64,000 nt of DNA, from NCBI RefSeq assembly GCF_030445035.2, contig NC_080704.1, positions 27,694,499 through 27,758,498 on the forward strand, given 5' to 3'. Made by a program: the position numbers and the translations under genes. This DNA comes from Dasypus novemcinctus. Taxonomy: Eukaryota; Chordata; Mammalia; Cingulata; Dasypodidae. Below, one piece after another: positions 1 through 11,232 of this stretch (the stretch's first letter is position 1; every line of letters starts with the position of its first letter). The notes under the pieces were generated by a model, which worked only from the letters and a program-made list of their open reading frames with translations, did no database searches and had not been told where the DNA came from.

Positions 1-62
1 AAAAAACTACCAGCTAAGAATTCTGTATCTGGCAAAACTGTCTTTCAAAAATGAGGGTAGCA

Positions 63-317
63 GGAAGCAGATGTGGCTCAACAGATCGGGCTCCCATCTA
101 CCATATGGGAGGCCCTGGATTCGCTTCCCAGGGCCTCCTTGTGAAGGCAAGCTGGCCCACGCCCCTGGAGAGCTGATGGCCCATGCCCACAGAGAGCTGG
201 CACAGCAAGATGATGCAACAAAGGGAGACAAGCAGACATAGAAGAACACACAGCTAATGGACACAGAGAGCAGACAGCAAGCAAGCAGCAAAGGGGGGAT
301 AAATAAAATCTTAAAAA
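63..317 (+). mobile_element. DAS-type tRNA-derived SINE
   Basis: A short SINE with a tRNA-like head, a body with the 'cacagagagctggcaca' motif and a 'gataaataaaatctta' tail. It is flanked by a perfect 16-bp target-site duplication (aaaaatgagggtagca at 47-62 and 318-333), so the boundaries are firm. It landed at the left edge of an older retroposed insert. Confidence 0.92.
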
Positions 318-333
318 AAAAATGAGGGTAGCA

Positions 334-607
334 CTCTATTGCCTTTTCACCCTTGTTCTTACCTTTTTCCCCCTGTTCTTGCCTTCTGCTCCTGCTCTTT
401 CCTTCTTCACTCCTGCCTGGAACAACAAGCAAGTAAAACCTGGGCATTTATAATCTATAATGGGGAATTGTAGCCTGTAAATTGGCCTCCTTCATCACTC
501 TTCAGCCCCTTCCTCTCTACCTTGGACCCATGATCTGTTTTCTCCCAGTTCTCTTCTCGCCATTCCTTAATAAATTATTAGCCTAACTAAAATAAAAATA
601 AAAATTA
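334..607 (+). mobile_element. Retroposed insert of unknown origin (poly-A-ended)
   Basis: About 270 bp that interrupt the L1 between 'aaaatgagggt' (48-58) and 'aaaaagagggt' (609-619), which look like an imperfect target-site duplication. The insert has an AATAAA signal at about 570 and ends about 20 nt later in an A-rich tail (589-610), as expected for an mRNA-derived L1-mediated insertion. I do not recognise the source transcript. It could instead be a fragment of an LTR with its own polyadenylation signal. Confidence 0.55.
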
Positions 608-639
608 AAAAAGAGGGTGAATTTAAAGTCTTCACAGAA

Positions 640-3600
640 AAACAAAAACCGAGAGAGTGTGTTACTAAAATGCTGGAATTACAAAAGATACAAAAGTGAG
701 TGCTGCAGCCTGAAAGGAAAAAACAAGGGTAAGAGACTTGGATAAGAGTGTAGAAATAAAGATTATCAGTAAGGGTAAATTAAAGGGTAAAAAGACAGGT
801 AATAGAAAGGTATGACAACAGAAAGCTAAAGGATAAAGTGGAAGAAGTAAGTAATGCCTTTACAGTAATAATATTAAATGTAATGGCTTGAATTCCCCAA
901 TCAAAAGACATAGACTGATAGAATGGATAAAAAAATATGAGCCATCTATATGCTGTCTACAAGAGACTCACCTCAGACATAAGGACACAACCAGGTTGAA
1001 AGTGAAAGGTTAGAAAAAGATTTCCACACAAATAGTAGCCAAAAAGAACTGGAGCAGTGATACTATAGCAAACAAGATAGATTTTAAATGTAAAATTCTT
1101 ATAAGGGACAAAGAAGGTAATTGTTTATTAATAAAAGGAGCAATTCACCAAGAAGAAATAAATATAATAAATATTTATTCACCTAACCTGGGTGTCAGTA
1201 TTGGATAGAACATCTGGACAGAGGATAAATAAAGAGAGATTGAATAATATGATAAATGAACTAGACCTAACAGACATCTATAGAGCACTCCACCCCAAAA
1301 TAGCAGGATATGCATTCTTTTCAAGCACTCACAGATCCTTCTCCAGGATTGACCATATTTTGGGTCAGAAGACAAGTCTCAATAAATTTAAAAAGATTGA
1401 GATTATACAAAACAGTTTCTGTGATCATAATGGAATGAAGCTAGAAATTAATAATGGAAGGAAAAAGGGAACATCCATAAATACATGGAGATCAGCATAC
1501 CCTTTAAAAAATCAGTGGGTCAAGGAAGAATTTGCAAGAGAGCTCAGTACATATCTTGAGATGAAGGAAAATGAGAACACAACATATCAAAACCTATGGG
1601 ACACTACAAAGGCATTGTGAGAGGGAAATTTATAGCCATCAATGCTTACATTAAAAAGGAAGAAAGAGGTAAAATTGAAAATCTAACTGCATACCTGGAG
1701 GAACTAGAAAAAACAAACAGCAAACTAACTCCAAACCAAGCCAAAAGAAAGAAATAGTAAAGATCAGAGCAGAAATAAATGAAACAGAGAGCAACAACAA
1801 TAACAACAAAACAAAGAGAGAATCAACAAAACCAAAAGTTGGCTCTTTGAGAAGATAAACAAAATCGACAAATGCTTAGCTAGACTGACAAAGAAAATAA
1901 AAGAGAAGGTGTCAATAAATAAAATCAGAAATGAGTGGGGGGACATTATCACTGACCCCAAAGAAATAAAAGACACCATAAGAGGATACTATGAACAACT
2001 GCATGCCAAAAAACTAGACAACGTAGATGAAATGGACAGATTCCTAGAAACACACAAACTACACGGACCCTAGAAGACACAGAAGATGTTAACAAACCAA
2101 TCACAAATAAAGAGATTGAAACAGTCATCAGAAACCTCCCAAAGATGAAAAGCCCAGGATGAGATGGCTTCACAGGTGAATTCTACCAATCATTCAAAGA
2201 TGATCTACTACCAATCTTGCTGAAGCACTTCTAAAATAATTGAAAAGGAAAGAACACTACCGAACTCATTCTATGAAGCCCACATCGCCCTAATACCAAA
2301 ACCAGGTAAAGATACTATGAAAAAGGAAAATTACAGACCAATATCTCTAATGAATACAGATGCAAAAATCTTCAACAAAATACTTGCAAACTAAATCCAA
2401 CAGCACATTAAAAGAATTATACACCACAGTCAAGTGGATTTTATGTCAGGTATGCAAGGGTGGTTCAACACAAGAAAATCAATTAGTGTAATAAACCACA
2501 TTAATAAATTGAAGAAGAAAAATCACATGATCCTCTTGATTGATGCAGAAAAGGCGTTTGACAAAATAAAGCATCCTTTCTTTAAAAAAAAAAACTACTC
2601 CAAAAGATAGGACTAGAAGGTAGCTTTCCTAACACAGTAAAGTGCATATATGAAAAACCTACAGCTAGCTTTGTACTCAATGGTGAAAGACTGAAAACTT
2701 TACCCCTGTGATCAGGAATAAGACAAGGATGTCCACTGTCACGACTGTTATTCAAGATTGTACTAGAAGTTCTAACTGGAGCAATTAGGCTAGATAAAGA
2801 ATAAGGGCACCTAAAAAGGAAAGGAAGAAGTAAAACTTTCACTATTCACTGACGATATGATCCTTTATCTAGAAAATCCTGAAAAATCCATAACAAAGCT
2901 ACTAGAACTAATAGACAAACTGAGCAAAGTGGCAGGATACAAGATTAATATGCAAAAATCACTAGTGTTTCTATATACTACTAATGAGCAATCTGAGCAG
3001 GAAATAAAAAAAATTCCATTTATAATAGCAACTAAAGGAATCAAATATTGAGGAATAAATGTAACCAAGGACATCAGGGACCTGTATTCAGAAAACTACA
3101 AAACATTGCTAAAAGAAACCAAAGAAGACTTAAGTAAATGGAAGAACATTATGTGTTTATGGACTGAACATTGTTTGTTAAGATGTCAATTCTACCCAAA
3201 CTAATTTACAGATTCAACGCAATCCCAATAAAAATCCTAACAGCCTCTTTTGCAGAAATGGAATAGCCAATTATCAAATTTATTAAGGTTAAGGGGCCCT
3301 GAATAGCCAAAAATGTCTTTTAAAAGATTAATGAAGTTGGAGGACTCTCATTTGCTGACTTTAAAGCATATTACTTAGCTACAGCATGGTACAGGCATAA
3401 AGACAGACAGATTCACCAATGGAACCAAATTGAGAACTCAGAAATAGACCTTCATGTTTACAGTCAAGTGATTTTTGACAAGGCTGTCAAGACTTCCCAT
3501 CTCACCCAGAACAGTCTGTTCAACAAATGGTGCTGGGAGAACTGGATATTCATACCCAAAAGAAAGAAAGAGGACCCCTATCTCACACCTTATACAAAAA

Positions 3601-4520
3601 TTAACTCAAAATGGATCAAAGACCTAAATAAAAAAGTGAGAATCATAAAACTTCTGGAAGAAAATGTAGGGAAACATCTTCAAGGCCTGTGGTTGGTAGT
3701 GGTTTCTTAACCTTACACCAAAAGCACAAGCAATGAAAGAAAAAATGGATAAATGGGACCTCCTCAAACTTAAACACTTTTGTGCTTCAAAGGACTTTAT
3801 CAAAAAGGTGAAAGGGCAACTCACTCAATGGGAGAAATTATGGAAATCTCATACACAATAAGGGTTTAATAACCATGATATATAAAGAGGTAGTACAACT
3901 CAACAATAAAAAGACAAATAACCCAATTAAAAACTGGGCTAAAGACTTGGACAATTGTCCAAAGAAGAAATACAAATGGAAAAAAAAAAACACATGAAAA
4001 AATGTTCAACATCACTAGCAATTAGGGAAATGCAAATCAAAACTACAATGAGATATCTTTTCACACCTATTAGAATGGCCATGACTAAAAAGTCAGACAA
4101 CTGCAAGTGTTGGAGAGGCTGTGCAGGGATAGGACTGCTTATTCACTGCTGGTGGGAATGTAGAATGGTATAGCCACTTTCGAGGACTACTTGGCTGTTT
4201 CTAGGCAAGTTGAATATAGACTTGCCATGTGACCCAGAAATACCACCACTAGGTATAAACCCAGAAGAACTGAGAGCAGTGACACAGACATCTGCACACC
4301 AATGTTCATAGAGGCGTTATTTCCACTTGCCAAAAGATGGAACCAACCTAGGTGTTCATCAACTGATGGGTGGATAAACAAACTGTGCTGTATACACAAG
4401 ATGGAATATTATGCAGCTGTAAGAAGAAATGAAGTCATGAAGCATATGACAACATGGATGAACCTGGAGGACATTATGTTGAGTGAAGCAAGCCAGACAC
4501 AAAAGGACAAATACTGATTG
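640..4520 (+). pseudogene. L1 ORF2 remnant (endonuclease-reverse transcriptase)
   Basis: Decayed ORF2 of the plus-strand L1. Bases 1192-1620 keep a 142-codon open stretch matching the endonuclease domain, with an SxxHRSFSRIDHILG-like segment. Further frames give reverse-transcriptase motifs: an SPG-stop-DGF segment near 2150-2170 and an FTDDMIL segment near 2845-2875 in place of the usual FADD catalytic motif. The C-terminal region 3468-4517 is open in pieces, including the segment before the 3' UTR. Stops and frame changes interrupt it throughout. Confidence 0.88.
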
Positions 4521-5199
4521 CACTAATATGAACTAAATATATTGTGTAAACTCATGAAGTTAATAATTAGAATATAGGTCACCAGAAAATAGAATGAGGG
4601 TAGGGAATGGAAAGCTGAGGCTAATCTGTGCAGAATTTGTAAAAAGGTTGTTTGTAAATCTTTGGAAATGAATAGAAATGGTAAAAAGCACATCACGGTG
4701 TTTGTAACTAGCAGAGCTATTATATGGGTATGACAGTGGTTGAAAGGGAAAAGCTAAGGACATGCATATTACTAGCAGGAAAGCTAAAAATGTACTATGG
4801 GACTGTATAACACTGAGAAATCTCATGTGAAATACAAATATGGGTAATATGGCATATATAAACACTGCTTTTACAAAATATAAATACAAATAAACTAGAG
4901 AGACAAACAGAATTAGCAGCTATGTATGGCAGGAGAAGCATAGAGAGATTGAGAGGTGATGAGTTTTCTTGATTTTTTTTTTTTTGGTGGTGGTGGTGGT
5001 GATGAATTTTTTTGGTTGGTTGGTTTGTCTTTTGTTTATTATAATTATTATTATTGGAATAATGAAAATGCGCTAATAATGACTGAAGTGATGAATGCAC
5101 AGCTATGGAATTATACCAAATAACATTGATGGTACACTTTGGCTGGATTTATGCTTTATTAATATGCATCAATAAAACTGATTTGTTAAAAAAAGTTCT

Positions 5200-5290
5200 A
5201 GTTTTGATAGCTTTAAGAAAATCATTCAACTTCCCTGGACCTCACTTTTCTCATCTATAAAGTGGGAACATTGCACCAGGTGCTGTCTAG
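5200..5290. repeat. MIR-like fragment
   Basis: A MIR-core-like segment ('ctcacttttctcatctataaagtggg'-type wording in about 5240-5270). Old and short, identified from remembered consensus. Confidence 0.55.
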
Positions 5291-5324
5291 AAGAGGCAGA
5301 TTGATCTAATAGAAGACTCTAGGG

Positions 5325-5870
5325 CTTTAAAGTGGTGGCACTCAATCCTGGCTGCACATTAGAATCCCCTTGGAAGCATCTGAAAGTAACAAATGCCCAG
5401 GCACCACCCCCAGACCAATTAAAATAGAATCTCTGGGGATGGCTGCAGGTGTTGGTATTTTTTTTAATCTCCCCAGGTGATTTCTTTTTCCTTAATTAAA
5501 AAAAAATATTACATTCAAAAAATATGAGGTCCCCATATACCCCTCACCCCCCTCACCCCACTCCTCCCTCATCAACAACCTCTTTCACCATCGTGGCACA
5601 TTCATTGCATTTGGTGAATCCTTTTTGGAGCACCGCTGCACTGCATGGATAGTGGTTTACATTGTAGGTTACACTCTCCCCCAGTCCACCCAGTGGGCCA
5701 TGGCAGGACATATCATGTTCAGTAACTGTCCCTGCAGCACCACCCAGGATGACTCCAAGTCCTGAAAATGCCCCCTCCTCATATCTCTTCTTCCCTCTCC
5801 CTACCCTCAGCAGCTACCCAGGTGATTTTAATGACTCGCCCTGGCTGAGCACCACCGCTGCAAAAATGAC
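5325..5870. repeat. MER5A-like hAT remnant split by an L1 3' end
   Basis: Bases 5325-5471 and 5829-5870 resemble the MER5-type hAT element with its 'agaatc' and 'gattctgat' style core. It is interrupted at 5484-5816 by an L1 3' end with a clean target-site duplication, so the two halves belong together. Confidence 0.6.
5484..5816 (-). mobile_element. L1 3' end, minus strand
   Basis: A 5'-truncated L1 insertion of about 330 bp in reverse orientation: T-rich start, then the 'aatatgaggtccccatatacc' type L1 3' UTR terminus seen repeatedly in this window. A perfect 12-bp target-site duplication (cccaggtgattt at 5472-5483 and 5817-5828) fixes the boundaries. Confidence 0.88.
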
Positions 5871-6967
5871 TCTAACCGTCATTAGACAGGATGATTTTGA
5901 TTAGTCTCCCTGAGCCTGTCTCCTTGCATGTAAAATGGGAATCATGTCACCATGATTATTAGCACATAGCTAATATTTATTAAGGTCCTACTATTATGAG
6001 TCTAAGGTGTTTTTTCCCCCCATATCCAGTCATCTGCTATGACTCAGGAGAAAAACTCTCAGAGTAATGAAAGAAATTGAAAACAGCCCTTGTTGCCAAC
6101 AGTATCACCATCCAGAATAAGAAGGGCCAGTGAACAATTTTGAGATGGGGATTGAGGAAGCTCATTGAAGAGATCACTCAGAGAAAGTGGTTCTTTCTAA
6201 ATGAATTCCAGGACCATTTCATTCGCCCTAATGTTAGGCCTGTGGGGTTCCAAAGAAAACTTACCTGCTGATTGGCATGTTGGGCAGACAGAAGGCAGCG
6301 GCAGTGGGGACATGTGCCGATCTTGAATTACTCTTTTCGAATTGGATGAACTATTGTTTGCCCTCCACATTCTTTAATCATCATCAACAAGCCCTTGGGG
6401 ATCACAACAGCAGGGAAACTATGAAAGGAAACAGCTGGTTTAGACACCAAGAGATGGAATCTGGCTTTCAGGGTTTAGAAAAGAAAAGGCTGTTCTTGAA
6501 CAGTTGGATTTAATGTTTTAATTTTTGGTTCACTTGGTAGTTTCATTGTGCACAGCTTAAAGGGGCAACATCTTTGCCATACAGAGTCTTACAGGCTAGC
6601 TCAGTTTGCCCCAACCAGACACATGGTATATGTATAGTGGTCTTTTCCTGGCTGGTGGTTTTTCTTCAACTCCATGAAAAAATTGCAAGGTCAGTAAATA
6701 TGTATTCCTGGCCCCACAAGTTTCTTTCCTACCCTCAGTGGGATTCTCCTTCTCACCTCCTTCAGATACCCCTATGCTTTCTCTCCTCCCGCCTCACTCC
6801 ATACACCCAAACCAGGAATAATTTGAAGCTCGTTTACTACTTTAGGAGGGTCAAGGATCTTCTGAAATCCATCCATGGATACCTGGCTGATAAAGGCTGG
6901 CCTGTGCACATGCCTCTATGCAGCTTTGGGGGATTCCTGTCCTGACTCTAGGGTATACAGACATTCT
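5871..6967. other. Intergenic, no gene recognised
   Basis: A MIR-like scrap is possible at about 5895-5960. The open stretches at 6277-6513 and 6574-6945 show no family I recognise, no splice-site context and no codon bias, so I treat them as chance. Confidence 0.5.
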
Positions 6968-7340
6968 CTAGACCAGAGAAGGGATCCGTGAGCTTGAACT
7001 GTAATTTATAAAATCATTATTCTCATGGGGACATGTTGGTACGGGTGTGATATATTTATTAAGTAATCCACAGTATAATGTGGACTTGGTAAGGGGTCTA
7101 TGGTTTTCACCTGACTGGCAAAGGGGTCCGTGGATTCTCAACCTTTTTTGTTCCACAAACCCCTTTGCCAGTCAAGTGAAAACCACGGACCCCTTCTCAG
7201 AATGTAGCAGCAGTTTTATGACACTCAACACTGGAGGTCAGAGAAAATAAAGATAAGTTGATTGTTTTCAATTCAAGCTCACAGACCCCCTGAAATCTTT
7301 CCATGGACCCCTTGGGGGTCCATGCACCCCTGGTTAAGAA
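6968..7340. repeat. Two inverted copies of a hAT-type MER element
   Basis: A plus-oriented element of the 'ggttctcaacc...ggggtcc...ggttaagaacgcctg' kind (about 7135-7340) lies directly against a reversed partial copy of the same family (about 6968-7137). Their facing ends form a long hairpin (7093-7133 against 7154-7193). The family wording is that of ancient hAT-Charlie-type elements. I do not assign an exact name. Confidence 0.6.
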
Positions 7341-9149
7341 CGCCTGTGTTAGTGTACGAAGGGTCCCAGTGAGCCCACCGACAGGTGAGATTCCAAGGGT
7401 GTCCTCAGGCTTTCTCTACAAAGCAGAATATTTTGTTGAAATGGCGATGCCACAATTATTGATCTGACAAAGCAGCATGAGCTAAAATGCTGAGATGGAG
7501 GTAGATAGAATCTCTTGTTGACCTTCCAGGCTGGTTCCACAGCCCTGATGAGGCCATATGCTCTTCCTATTCATGCTATGTGGTTCTAAGGCAGAGCAAA
7601 AAGAAGCCTGGAACCACAAACCAAGCTGGTAAACTGCAGTGCTCACGGCCCCGAAGACAAATTCAGGCACAGGGATATTCCTGAAGCTTGTCCCAAGTTA
7701 AACCCTCCAACTTTGGGAAAATCTAGTGGGGACTGTGTGTGCACATTTGGATGATTCTAGGGTTGACCCATTTCTGTGACATTAACCTTCATGGCCTCCC
7801 ACAACCCTGCCTCCAGGGCCCAATCCTTGGTTCCAGATTGGCTCCCCATTTACCCACAAGGCCCAGGGTTTTGGGTCGCCCACCTTGCCCATTTCTTTCT
7901 CACCTAGACCCCTCTCCTCCTGGGCCCTATGCAAAGCAGAGCAGTTTCCAAGATAGTCTCCTTTCCTTGTTTATTTCAAGCACAAAGCCACTTACAAGAT
8001 AGCTGAGCATTCTTACTTAATAGTCACTAGGAAACACATCGACATTTCAAATTATTCAAGAACTCTCAAAAGAAAAAATGGATCATGGTTATCTGTTTTT
8101 TGCTGAAATAGGTGTGGCCTGTCTTGGGAATAAATCCCACCCCAAGACCTGCCTGACTGCTTTGATGCCTTCCCTCAGGGGGACGATCTCCACACGTCTC
8201 CCTCCATCCTCATCCATGCAGATGTGGGTCCTAGAGGTGACGCTTTAGGACAAGGAATCATTGATATTAGCTAGTACTGAACATTCAAGTCCTCACAAAT
8301 TTAATGCAGCCACATTTTTTTTTTTGTTTTGCAGATGAAACTCCAAATTGCGTCTTCAACTTTAATTATTCCTTCCTTGTTTATACAGGAAAACTCAACT
8401 TGAACCATGACCTCTCCCTTGAAATCCTCTGTGGAAACTTCCACGGCAGGATATGCATGCCTCTGTTCAAGATAGGGTAAGCACATTTTATAGAACTGGT
8501 TTTCTTTGGGTCCATCTCCCTCTTCTTGAACATGATAAGGCTGAATATATTATGGACTCAGATGTCTTCTCTTGCCTTAGTGTTTCTTGATGAATTATTT
8601 TTCCCTCAAGACCAGAAAACACTTTTTCTTATCCACAGTTCTTAGGATCTGTTTTTATGACCTAATCATTTCCAATACCCTATCAAGAAAAGGACTCCAG
8701 AGGGAACAGGAGAACCAAAACCTAATAACAGTATTATTGATAAATGGGAACTACATTGCCTTAATAAAATCACCCTGTGCCCAATTAGTTTTCCTCAGCC
8801 ATTACAGCAATCTATAAATAAGATGAATTCGTTTAGTTATTTTTAGCATAGTATTTTTTTTTCATTTGAAGTTACAGCAAGGAAGTGACTTTGATATTAC
8901 CTGGTTTAACCATCAGTAATTACCTGCCAGATTAGAAATCATGTTTAGCCAAATTGGTTATCTTTATAGTTAGAAAGGATAGTTGTCATCAACTGAGATG
9001 AGGAAGACGGCTGTGGTGGTTTTGCACTGTGTCAAGTTAGCCAAGATAGAACTTCATTTCCTAGAATTCCCTTCCCTGTATGGTTCTGGTTCAGGGTTGA
9101 CAAAAAGAGAAATTTCCATGAGATCTGGAAGGCAGAAATGAAGCAGCAG
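7341..9149. other. Intergenic, no gene recognised
   Basis: About 1.8 kb without a recognisable gene or confident repeat. Short open stretches (7739-8002, 8587-8817) have no identifiable domain. Bases 9000-9110 look like part of an old interspersed repeat but I cannot name it. Confidence 0.45.
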
Positions 9150-9378
9150 CCATTACTCTCTGAATGTCCGTGCAGTTTGCCAGGCACCACTGTAGCTCAC
9201 ACACATTGTCACTGATCCACAGGCTCACCTTGTTGGCAGAGGGGTAGAGAGGACAGCAGCTGGGCCCACAGCTCCTCCAGATCCTGCTGGATCTCCTCTT
9301 CAGCTTCTCTAAGCCCTGGGCCAGGTACGTGTGCAGTTCTGTGGCAAAGGGCACCAGCTCCTTCTGTAGGTGACCCAC
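9150..9378 (-). pseudogene. APOA4-like apolipoprotein pseudogene fragment
   Basis: On the minus strand the stretch from about 9374 downward encodes [13 protein letters not shown] followed by LAQ..EKLK, which closely resembles the 22-residue amphipathic repeat region of apolipoprotein A-IV (family wording [24 protein letters not shown]). Near 9300 one base appears lost, shifting into a frame reading EEIQQDLEELWAQLL. About 50 bases later an extra-length change restores the first frame (ANKVSLWISDNVCELQ). The whole match is only about 230 bp and lacks signal peptide, neighbours or C-terminus. Real APOA4 lies in an apolipoprotein cluster; none is seen here. It is a broken duplicate or retro-fragment. 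APOA1 or APOE are less likely given the LVPFATELH wording. Confidence 0.62.
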
Positions 9379-9777
9379 ATGTCAAGGTTAGAGACAGGAG
9401 CCAGATGGTCTTTGCTCTTTCCAGTTGGTCCTTGCTCTCTCTTGCTTCATGCCCAGAGTTTCTTCCCTCTGCCTTCCCTACTGACCTACAGTGATATTGG
9501 GCTCATCTCTAGATGCAGAGGCAACAGCTCTCCATAGATTTCTTCACCAGCTTCCCTGTGTGACCCCTGGCTAGTGACTTTTCTTAGATCCTCCAACTGT
9601 CCTCTTTGAAACCTTTATTTCCCTAGTTTCTCCCACAGTTGTGTGAGGTCTGCTTCCTATAAATAAATACCCTATTCCATATCACTAATAGTGATTCCAC
9701 TTCCCTGATCAAACCCCACTGATACACTGCCAGAGAAGCAAGCTTGGGTAGAAGACCAGGAGTTCAGTTTGGACATG
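9379..9777. other. Intergenic flank of the APOA4-like relic
   Basis: About 400 bp of unrecognised sequence, possibly part of an old repeat that also covers 9000-9110. The last six bases (gacatg, 9772-9777) are the target-site duplication of the following LTR. Confidence 0.4.
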
Positions 9778-10319
9778 TGTTGGCCTCCGCTGCGGCACTG
9801 CAGGCGGGTCACTGCAGGCGAGTCGCTGCCGGGGGTCGGGCCTACGCCACGGCCTGACCGGGGCGGCAGCGGGCGGCTCAAGGCTTGGTGGGGACGCGTG
9901 GTTCGATGGAGGAAAAACCACGGAGACGAGGTCTATGCGCAGGTCTGATTTTATTCGGGAAGTACATGGGGTTTTATAGTGTCATGGAGGCGGGGAGGTT
10001 GTGGGAGGGGCATGTCCGCGGGGCAGCTGAGGATTGGCTGCAGAGGCAAGGGCGGACCTGCGGTTTATGACGTAAGCCATTGATGGCAGAGGGGGTTGTT
10101 TCCGAGGTTGTGCCGGGGCGGATACGGGATGAGGGCGGTTGAAATGAGGCGGGGAGAACAGCGATCGGCTGGGAGGGGGAAGATAACAGTGGCTGGGAGG
10201 AGGGGCGGAGGGAGGCAGCAGCACAAACTGCTGCTGAGAAGGGCCATAATACAGGGAGGTTACGAGGAACAGGCGGGCAAAGTGTAAGGAAGCGAAAGGC
10301 AGGGTGGGAGCAGGGGACA
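9778..10319 (-). mobile_element. Solo LTR of an endogenous retrovirus, minus strand
   Basis: A 542-bp GC- and CpG-rich element with TG...CA ends, flanked by a perfect 6-bp duplication gacatg (9772-9777 and 10320-10325). Read on the minus strand it has a promoter-like order: CCAAT (reverse of attgg near 10032), a CRE-like TGACGT (about 10067), a TATA-like 'tataaaac' (about 9971-9978), and an AATAAA signal only about 20 bases later (9950-9955), implying a short R region. A 6-bp duplication and short R suggest a class II (betaretrovirus-like) ERV. No gag, pol or env lies beside it, so it is a solo LTR left by recombination. The clean ends and retained CpGs suggest a fairly recent insertion. Confidence 0.87.
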
Positions 10320-10325
10320 GACATG

Positions 10326-10990
10326 TTAAATTTAAAATTTCCTATTAGACATCAGGGGGATATTTTGAATAGGGGCTTGATGTTATGAGCCTGAAGCTCA
10401 GGGGGAAGGTCCCAGGCTGGAAGTATAAATTTGAGAATCATCAGTACGGATGATATTTGAAGCCATGAGACTAGATGAGGTCTTTGGAGGATTCGCAAAC
10501 AGAGAAAAGTGGTGGAAGGACCGAGTCCAGGGACACACTGACATTAAGAAAACAAAATAAAGTGCAGAGAACACACTGAAACAGCAAATATTAAATGATG
10601 ACCAAAGAAAAATTGCTGAAGTGAGCAAAAGTTCTCAATGGTTCAACAAACCCAGAAATTTTGGAAATGATTAGTGACTGCTTATCAGGCAAATGAGTAA
10701 GAACAATATCTTTGCTAGTATATATTTTAAAATCTACCTTCTAAATATCTAACAATGTTTTTGTTTGCATCTCTCCCACTGACCAGGGACTCCATTTATT
10801 AATCATCTCCAATGGCAGATACAGAGCATTAGCAAGACAATTCAGGGCCAACCATAACAGCAATTGCAGCAAAAACAAGATAAACATTAAAATCACATCT
10901 ATCCTTTGAACCACCCTGGAAACTGAAATATGAAGTGGCTTGGGGTTTGGGGTTTGGAGATTGCTGCTTCATTTCTCCAGACCTGCTTTT
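10326..10990. repeat. Old interspersed repeat and unrecognised DNA
   Basis: Bases about 10420-10560 ('atcatcagtacggatgatatttgaagcc' type wording) read like a mammalian-wide old repeat but I cannot name the family. Nothing is recognised in 10620-10990. Confidence 0.35.
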
Positions 10991-10996
10991 GTGATA

Positions 10997-11232
10997 CCAC
11001 AGGGCAGTGGTTCTTAGCTGGGGGCAGTTTTGCCCCCAGAGGACATTTAGCTATGTCTGAAGACATTTTTAGTTCTCACAGTTTGGCGGCTGGTGGGAGT
11101 GCCACTGGCATTTAGTGGGTGGAGGCCAGGGATGTTGCTCAACATCCTACAACCACCCCCCCGCCCCGCACACACAACGAAGAATAACCTGGCCCAAAAT
11201 GTGAACAGCACTGAAGCAGAGAAATCCTGACT
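10997..11232 (+). repeat. MER20 hAT element
   Basis: Near-complete MER20-like sequence: 'cagtggttcttagctggggg', 'gccccagaggacatttagc', 'gtgccactggcatttagtgg', 'gggatgttgctcaacatcc' and 'tggcccaaaatgtgaacag' occur in the expected order. This ancient nonautonomous hAT family is well known in placental mammals. Confidence 0.85.

Larger units (their letters stand above)
1..5190 (+). mobile_element. L1 LINE, plus strand, degraded, with nested insertions
   Basis: An L1 retrotransposon copy cut off by the left window edge. Bases 7-46 and about 608-5190 read as one L1 interrupted at about 47-607 by a retroposed insert plus a DAS SINE. Conserved L1 stretches include the endonuclease region near 1190-1620, reverse transcriptase segments at about 2000-2900 and the C-terminal ORF2 and 3' UTR region to 5190, ending in an A-rich tail (about 5188-5195). 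The 3' UTR carries a T-run followed by a GGT repeat (4972-5002). Several in-frame stops and frameshifts make it inactive. Confidence 0.9.
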
